Assembly (NCBI GenBank): GCA_944474755.1 | Contig: OX104113.1 | Coordinates: 24,866,432 to 24,930,431 of the forward strand | DNA length: 64,000 nucleotides | Source: Limnoperna fortunei | Taxonomy: Eukaryota; Mollusca; Bivalvia; Mytilida; Modiolidae | Direction of reading: 5' to 3' | In this document: piece by piece, positions 57,929 to 64,000 of the stretch | Position numbering within the stretch: position 1 is the stretch's first letter | Layout of the letters: every line of letters starts with the position of its first letter | Program-made: the position numbers and the translations under genes | Notes under the pieces: model-generated | Database searches by the model: none | The model's input: the letters and a program-made list of their open reading frames with translations, nothing else | What the model was told of the DNA's origin: nothing

Positions 57929-60830
57929 AAATTGTCATTTCAGCAACACTGTCAGCATATTTTCTTGAACAATGAAATAATTGTTCGTTATAATTAATAC
58001 GAACCCGAAGAATATGTTAATCCGTCATCCATAATAACTCAATTTGTCATGTTTTAATTACCATTTAAACTAGGCTTAAGTTTCTTTAAAATGAAAAAGT
58101 AAACAAGAAATATGAAATTAAAACCCTTATATATAAATATCGACTTATTTGCGTCAGGTAGATATTGTTCTATTGATACAAACTGAAATATTTACACAAA
58201 GTGATCAATTTTTGTTTTCTTGTTATCAATTATCTGATTGTATTTACCTGTTTCACGCCTAATCCCGAGACATTAAATAAGTTATCGGTCTGAATTAAGA
58301 GGAAACGCATGGTAGTTTTTACGCCCTTTAGTCTCAAAGTGCTGCTATCTGGCAATCAATCGTTCATAATTTGTCAATATCAAGGCAAATCGGTGCTAGC
58401 TTTGTAAATCTGCGACAAAATGTATTTGATACCCCGATATATTAATTGATCTTCAAAATTACACCCTTCCTTTTCTCGTATAATATAAAAGTACACAGAG
58501 GCTTTTATTAGTAGTTAATGTAAGTGCGATAAGTTTAAAGGATTAAGTGAAACAAATTTTATATATGTATGCATGGCATCTCCGACATAAAGCCAAAATT
58601 AACGACGTTTTCGTTTAAATATAAAGATGTCATTTACATTTTCTTTCCAAAATTCCTACCTTAGATTAGTTGAATGTAGATTTGGAAGAAAGACAATATT
58701 TTTAAAGCCGATGGTTTAATTTTCTATGACATCATCACCGCTACTTACAGGTGGTTGGTGTCATATGCATTACTGTACAGATTGCAATACAAACCGTAAC
58801 GATTCATAATAAACCATGTTGTATTTAAATGCAGATTAAATTAGAATCCGAAACAATCACAAGAATAAGTTAATGAGTTCAGTGTTGATATCTTGCATTT
58901 AAATTTTACTGATAAACCTAAGGTGACTACCGGTTCAAGCTGATACGTTATTTTTGTTCCTATGTCTAGTAAGACTCGTGTGTTAAGTTTGATATATCTA
59001 ATTTATGTGCTCCTCTGTATTTGCTTTGTTAATTATATTGAATTATGATATCACGCTGATCATCACGATATCAGTGCACCCGATACACCCTCAAAATACC
59101 CGGCCATTATCATGTCGTTTTAAGCGTTCACGCGAAGATGACGACAGTCGGGTGTATGTTTACACCTAACTCGCTACATCTTACATACGATAAGCATCTC
59201 GCTGTTTTTAACTCCGATAAGCCATCCTATCTGTGATCGCACTCGATAATCCAAGATTTTATTAAAAGAAAAGTTACAAATAGAGAAGTGTCGTCTTTTA
59301 AATTTATTTCTTCTTTATATGTGACATAAATAAATTTGTAAACATTTTGTCAACAATAAACATGATGGGCGGTTTGTTCCAATGTAAATCAGATAACTGG
59401 GATGCATTGTTCCGTACTCGATCAAATGAATGAAACAACTATGATTTAGTTAATAATAATCTGGGTACCTGATTTAAGTAAGTACATAGACAGGTCGGCG
59501 ATTCAGTACCTTAATCACCTATATTTAGTGAATTGATGTGTTTAATGATGAGGAAATTTTGTCCAATTTTGCGGGTCGTTCTCAGTACGCGATCAGTGAA
59601 TTATTACAAACTTTCACTGATTTTTTAAAATACGTTAATGTAACATGGTGTACCGTGTACCGTTAAATCAGCGGCGGCCTTAATAGGTCTAAAATGAGCA
59701 AGACATTCTTGGAGAAAAGGCGTATTGATATAATTCGAAATTTTTGAATCGGTATCATGATCAAAACAAATAGCACAGACATATACAAAATATATTAAAG
59801 GTTGTCGCCGATAGTTTTAAAACAAAATGAAAGTGACATAGAAAATAACAAGACTAAGTAAGTCTGATGGCAAAACTCAGTAGTTGACTTTCTGAAAACT
59901 GCACAAACTTGTAATATATTTCTGTTGGATTTGCCGTTATATATGCATAGTATAGTCTTCGTAGTTATAAAATAGTCATATGTGATTATTGTAATAAGTG
60001 GATTGTTTGTATACGTCTTACAGTTGACAAAAATAGGATGCTTTCACAATCGTCGTATTCATCATTTATATTAGAACTATGTAATTTCAGATATAAAGGC
60101 ACCAATAGTGCTGTCATGCAAAGAGAAAGATGTCACTTTATCACCTGATATAATTATCAAATGTTAAATTAAGATGGCACCTTCTTTACCACTCAAGGGT
60201 TTAAATATTATGTAATTTTAAAAAGGCAATAAAAATATAATCTCATTCACAAAAAACCTATTGTACCTCACCGGAAATCACCTCTAAACAAAATGCAAAT
60301 ATTGTCACTTGAAATGGAGATAACGACAACGGTTATTGAACAAACTTCCTCTTACAGTATTCATTTAAATTTCAAAATCATTTAAAATGGGGATGAATTC
60401 GAACCGTTAAATCAACAACAACGTGATTCTTTCAATATTTAGATAAGTTAATGTACTTCATTTTAAATTGAAACGCAAAAAAGGAAGAGAATGTGATTTG
60501 AAAAGAAATAAATTGGCTCGTATATTTATTCATCATAGTATTTACACGTGGATACTTAAAAACTTTGATCAGTAAATTAAAAATTTTCACATAATATCAG
60601 CTTACACCAGTAACAATATATAACTACCAAACATCGTGTACATAGAAGTAAGCTTTTCTAATATTTCTATCACAAATCTGTAAGCTAGTAATTACTCACT
60701 TGTCCTTGACTCGCCATAAAGTTTACCGGCTATTGTTAGGTCAGTGCCGGCTATTACCTCAGAATAAATCCCGCTTATGCGCGGCCAGTGCGATAAAGCA
60801 GTATTTTTGTGATTGGGTTATTTGTTTTAA
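57929..60830. other. Long non-genic AT-rich stretch
   Basis: About 2.9 kb with no supported gene or multi-copy repeat. A CpG-bearing patch at 59060-59240 shows nothing I can identify. Confidence 0.4.
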
Positions 60831-61050
60831 CGTCACTTTCAGCAATTTTTCAGCTATAATATGACGTCCAGTTTTTTAGGGAAAGTAAGCTATAGTACCT
60901 GAAAACCCCTGACCTTCGGCGTGAAAACTGGTAAACCTTGTCGGTGAATGTTGGAGTCGAGTATACACTGCCCACAGTAAGGCTCAAGCCCCACATCAGT
61001 ATTTACAGTAAGATGATTATTTACCTTAAGCACTTGACCATCGAACTCCT
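60831..61050 (-). mobile_element. Degenerate tRNA-derived SINE
   Basis: The tail TTAACGTCACTTTCAGCAAT and TTTTCAGCTATAATATGACG, a body ACCTTCGGCGTGAAAACTGG, and a B-box complement AAGGCTCAAGCCCC match the copy at 38011 throughout, in the same orientation. The head (TTACCTTAAGCACTTGACC) is decayed. Confidence 0.75.
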
Positions 61051-62755
61051 CTCCATAAAATGTAAAATATTGTATAGCATTTTACGGCATTTTGGCAAAA
61101 ACAAGACTTGTAGTCTCTTCCTTCACTTCTGTGTACTCTACCCATAATTATGACCCATGTATCTGGTCTGTTTTAGAGATGGGGTTTCATCAAACTAGTA
61201 TTTTCGGTTGTGTAAGCTATGACCATGATATGCTGATCTCGAGTTCGAAATGAATGTCTTCATGTGATGTGGCGGCTTTTGACATCCTGCCTGTACAATT
61301 ATTTAGGACATTAATTTGTTTATGGTGTATCAAACTACGGGCTACCTTTCTAAAGATGTATGCCTATGTCATATTACTATTCGTGCATCTCTTTCGTTTT
61401 ACATTTTATTTAATTTGAAACGATTGCAACAACAACAAATAGAGAATCTAGACTGTGCCCATATTCGCCCTGTAATATGAAGACATACATTTATCTATTA
61501 TTTGATCACGTACAGTTCTCTTCAAGTTTTATTCGATGTAAACAAGCAAACGAAACAATACTGGAATTTTAGTCAAGTAGAAATGCGATGCCCTTGAAGT
61601 CTTTGCCATGCAATGTCTGACGTGTAAAGCGATAGTTTTTATGATGAAACTAGACCCCAACAATAAGTTAAAGTCAAACACGTGTTTATTAATGTTTAAA
61701 GAAGGAAGAACCACAGGTAACAATAACTATAAAAAAACACACCAGACACCAGATTTATCTGATTTGCGAAATCCGGAATCAAATCAATAGCGGACGGACG
61801 TTGCATCCATTTTCCATCCATGCATAAATTCTTATCGTTTCAGTTGTATCATAAGAAAAAAAATAGATGGATACACATCTACATTGTTTGTAGCGTTAAA
61901 CGAAATGAATCCATGTTTACAGGCATTTCTTTTAATTTATTCATCGTCCTCCTAGTTTCAAATACCCGACAAATTTCCTACATGAGAGTAGACGACTTTC
62001 TTTATTTAGATATACCAAATACTTTTGTTGAACCCCCCCCCCCCCCAAAAAAAAAAAAAAAAAAAAACACGCACTCCCTTTCTTTCAAACAAGAACATAG
62101 CTGATCCCTAAATATATAACAACGCACGACACTTATGTAAAATAACTATATATCTGCGGGCAGAACCGTCTTTGTATAAATAAATAATTATATGATGATT
62201 GAAGTTAACGTGTAACGTTTACTCAACCCGACCATGACGCACACACAAAATAAAATAAAACAAACAACAACCCAACAGAGTAAGTTAATACCAGCACCAG
62301 AGTACATACGACCCATGGAACACTAGTAGTCCCAATATTCAGAAAATGTCCCATTATTATTTAAAGTTATAAATTCAATCTTGGAAATAAACGTGTTAAC
62401 TGGTTACAAGACTATTCTTTACGCAATAAATAAAGTCGTTGTAAGTGTAGGATTGTCGTTATAAAATACTGCCTTAAAAGCCCACATAGTTAATCAGTTA
62501 TACCGCAACTGAATAAATTTGAATGCATTAACCTGATAGTAACAGAACACCTCAAGCGAATACATACATTGCCAGGCTAAAATTAATGTTATATGTATTC
62601 TCTACTCAAAAATTTGCATATATTACAGTATTATCTGATTTAGTGCAAAACAGATTTGGTTTCAAGAACGAGAAGAAATAATATAGGTTTTATGTTTAGA
62701 TTAAAGTTTCAAGGTTGTGACTTTTTATTAATGTTATGAAAGGACAAATGTCCTT
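61051..62755. other. Non-genic stretch
   Basis: No supported gene. A homopolymer junction of 14 or more C then about 21 A lies at about 62033-62067. Confidence 0.4.
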
Positions 62756-62950
62756 GATGTCACGGCCCTACAGAGGTGGATTTGATGTCACGGCCCAACC
62801 GAGGTGGATTTAATGTTACGGCCCTACCGAGGTGGATTTGATGTCACGGCCCTACCGAGGGGGATTTGATGTCACGGCCCACCGAGGGGGATTTGATGTC
62901 ACGCCCCTACCGATGTGGATATGATGTCACGGCCCTACTGATGTCGATTT
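62756..62950. repeat. 28 bp minisatellite, 7 copies
   Basis: GATGTCACGGCCCTACCGAG followed by GTGGATTT repeats with 27-28 bp spacing. Variants include GGGGGATTT and a one-base shorter unit. The units are CpG-containing and less AT-rich than the flanks. Confidence 0.95.
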
Positions 62951-64000
62951 GTCTGACCTATGCTTGACACATTAAATCGTTGTAAAACAACATACAAATG
63001 TACAGTAGATCCAATGAAACGACATCATGTAAGGTCCCAAAACAATATACATTGACCTTGTTGTGTTAATTGGTTGTGAATAAGTGGCCGCTGACGATGT
63101 GCTTTAGAAAGCTCCAGAATGTCTGTCGTTGGCGGAAATATAAAGTGTGTCGGCTTGTCACCAGAAGTTGCACAAGTTTTTATAATTACTAGTAGTCTTC
63201 AGAATGAGGTCATTTGGTCATACGATAGCCTCTTAATATCATACATTCTTAATCCAAATATGCCGCAACTTACCTTAATTTTACTACAAGATATAATTGA
63301 TGTCCGAGAACACCAAATTCATCCAAAACATTCCTTTTAGTGACTTGGCTTGTTGCCAGATGGGATGTACAACTTCTATATGGGAAACATCTTTTTTTAA
63401 TTAAAGTATTAAATTATAGAAATTATTACTAAAACTTCAATTTAATTTAAATCTGTGTTACCTATGATATGATAGGATTCGTACGTTATACATTGGTTAT
63501 CATGGGTCCACTTTGCTAACCATATTATATCCCCTTAATCCAATGTGGTTAATGGCGTACATATAACAACTGCAGTGCTGATTTTAAACGTTTCTCTTCA
63601 ATCTAAAAGATGTGGGTTAAATAAATGTATATTTTCAACACCTAAACATACCCGAAATCAATCAATCCAAAATTTTACTAAGATCAAAACACTTCAGCAG
63701 TTTGTCACACTTTACCAGTCGAAACAGTCTTGAATATGAACGATTTTCTTATTAGTAGTAATAAAGGTCATGTACGCCACAAGGTTAAAAGGTAAAATCG
63801 AAAAGACAAATAAAAATTAAAATTAAAAATCAAACAACAATAAAGATTTTCTTATTACTTAATGTCTTGGAATTATATTGAAATAATATCTGTCATTAAG
63901 ATATTCAAGACCTAAAGTTGTACTAAATTATCTCCATAACGTTTTATTTTAGCTTATTCGGTAAATATAGACAACGGCCCATTTGGGTTGACGTATTCAA
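62951..64000. other. Non-genic AT-rich stretch
   Basis: No supported gene or repeat up to the window end. Confidence 0.4.

Overview
This window looks like eukaryotic, AT-rich, non-genic DNA from a bivalve mollusc, most likely a mussel (Mytilidae). The clues are tRNA-headed SINEs with A/B-box-like heads and a conserved tail motif, a dispersed repeat starting ACCAGACGCGCG that I remember from mussel sequence, decayed LINEs, many TIR elements, and long minisatellites. The species call rests on memory of these repeats, not on a search. No complete host gene is visible. A few short pieces look like single exons (28.26-28.39 kb, 45.67-45.88 kb, 11.9-12.1 kb), but none can be assigned to a gene.

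Layout. 0-13.2 kb: tandem arrays with 65, about 160, 41, 29 and 48 bp periods, a 138 bp MITE with a 9 bp target duplication, three SINEs (one carrying a nested insertion) and a mussel-type dispersed repeat. 13.2-17.1 kb: a 57 bp minisatellite of about 68 units that runs into a 200-N assembly gap. 17.4-23 kb: a LINE 3' remnant on the minus strand, a 368 bp TIR element with perfect 25 bp ends, an approximately 0.9 kb dispersed repeat and a decayed 30 bp array. 23.1-27.05 kb: a 43 bp array, then a 51 bp array of about 73 units with long higher-order duplications. 28-41 kb: mostly unremarkable AT-rich DNA with three LINE tails, a MULE-like element carrying a FLYWCH-type exon (33.25-34.06 kb), a PIF/Harbinger deletion derivative (36.39-37.10 kb) and a minus-strand SINE. 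43.4-44.7 kb: a cluster of palindromic or MITE-like repeats. 46.1-46.9 kb: a 47 bp array. 55.7-57.2 kb: a 59 bp array. 57.5-57.9 kb: a TIR element. 60.8-61.05 kb: a SINE. 62.75-62.95 kb: a 28 bp array.

The most interesting object is a 6.3 kb transposon at 47,386-53,692. It has CCCACTAAACACAG terminal inverted repeats, an AAT target duplication and dense AACGTT-rich subterminal regions. On the plus strand it carries a spliced gene whose last three exons encode a DUF4806-like domain. An upstream exon looks like the broken N-terminal exon of a transposase. I read it as a non-autonomous member of an animal CACTA/EnSpm-like group that has lost its catalytic body. The long open frames within the 57, 51 and 48 bp arrays come from unit lengths divisible by three and are not treated as genes.
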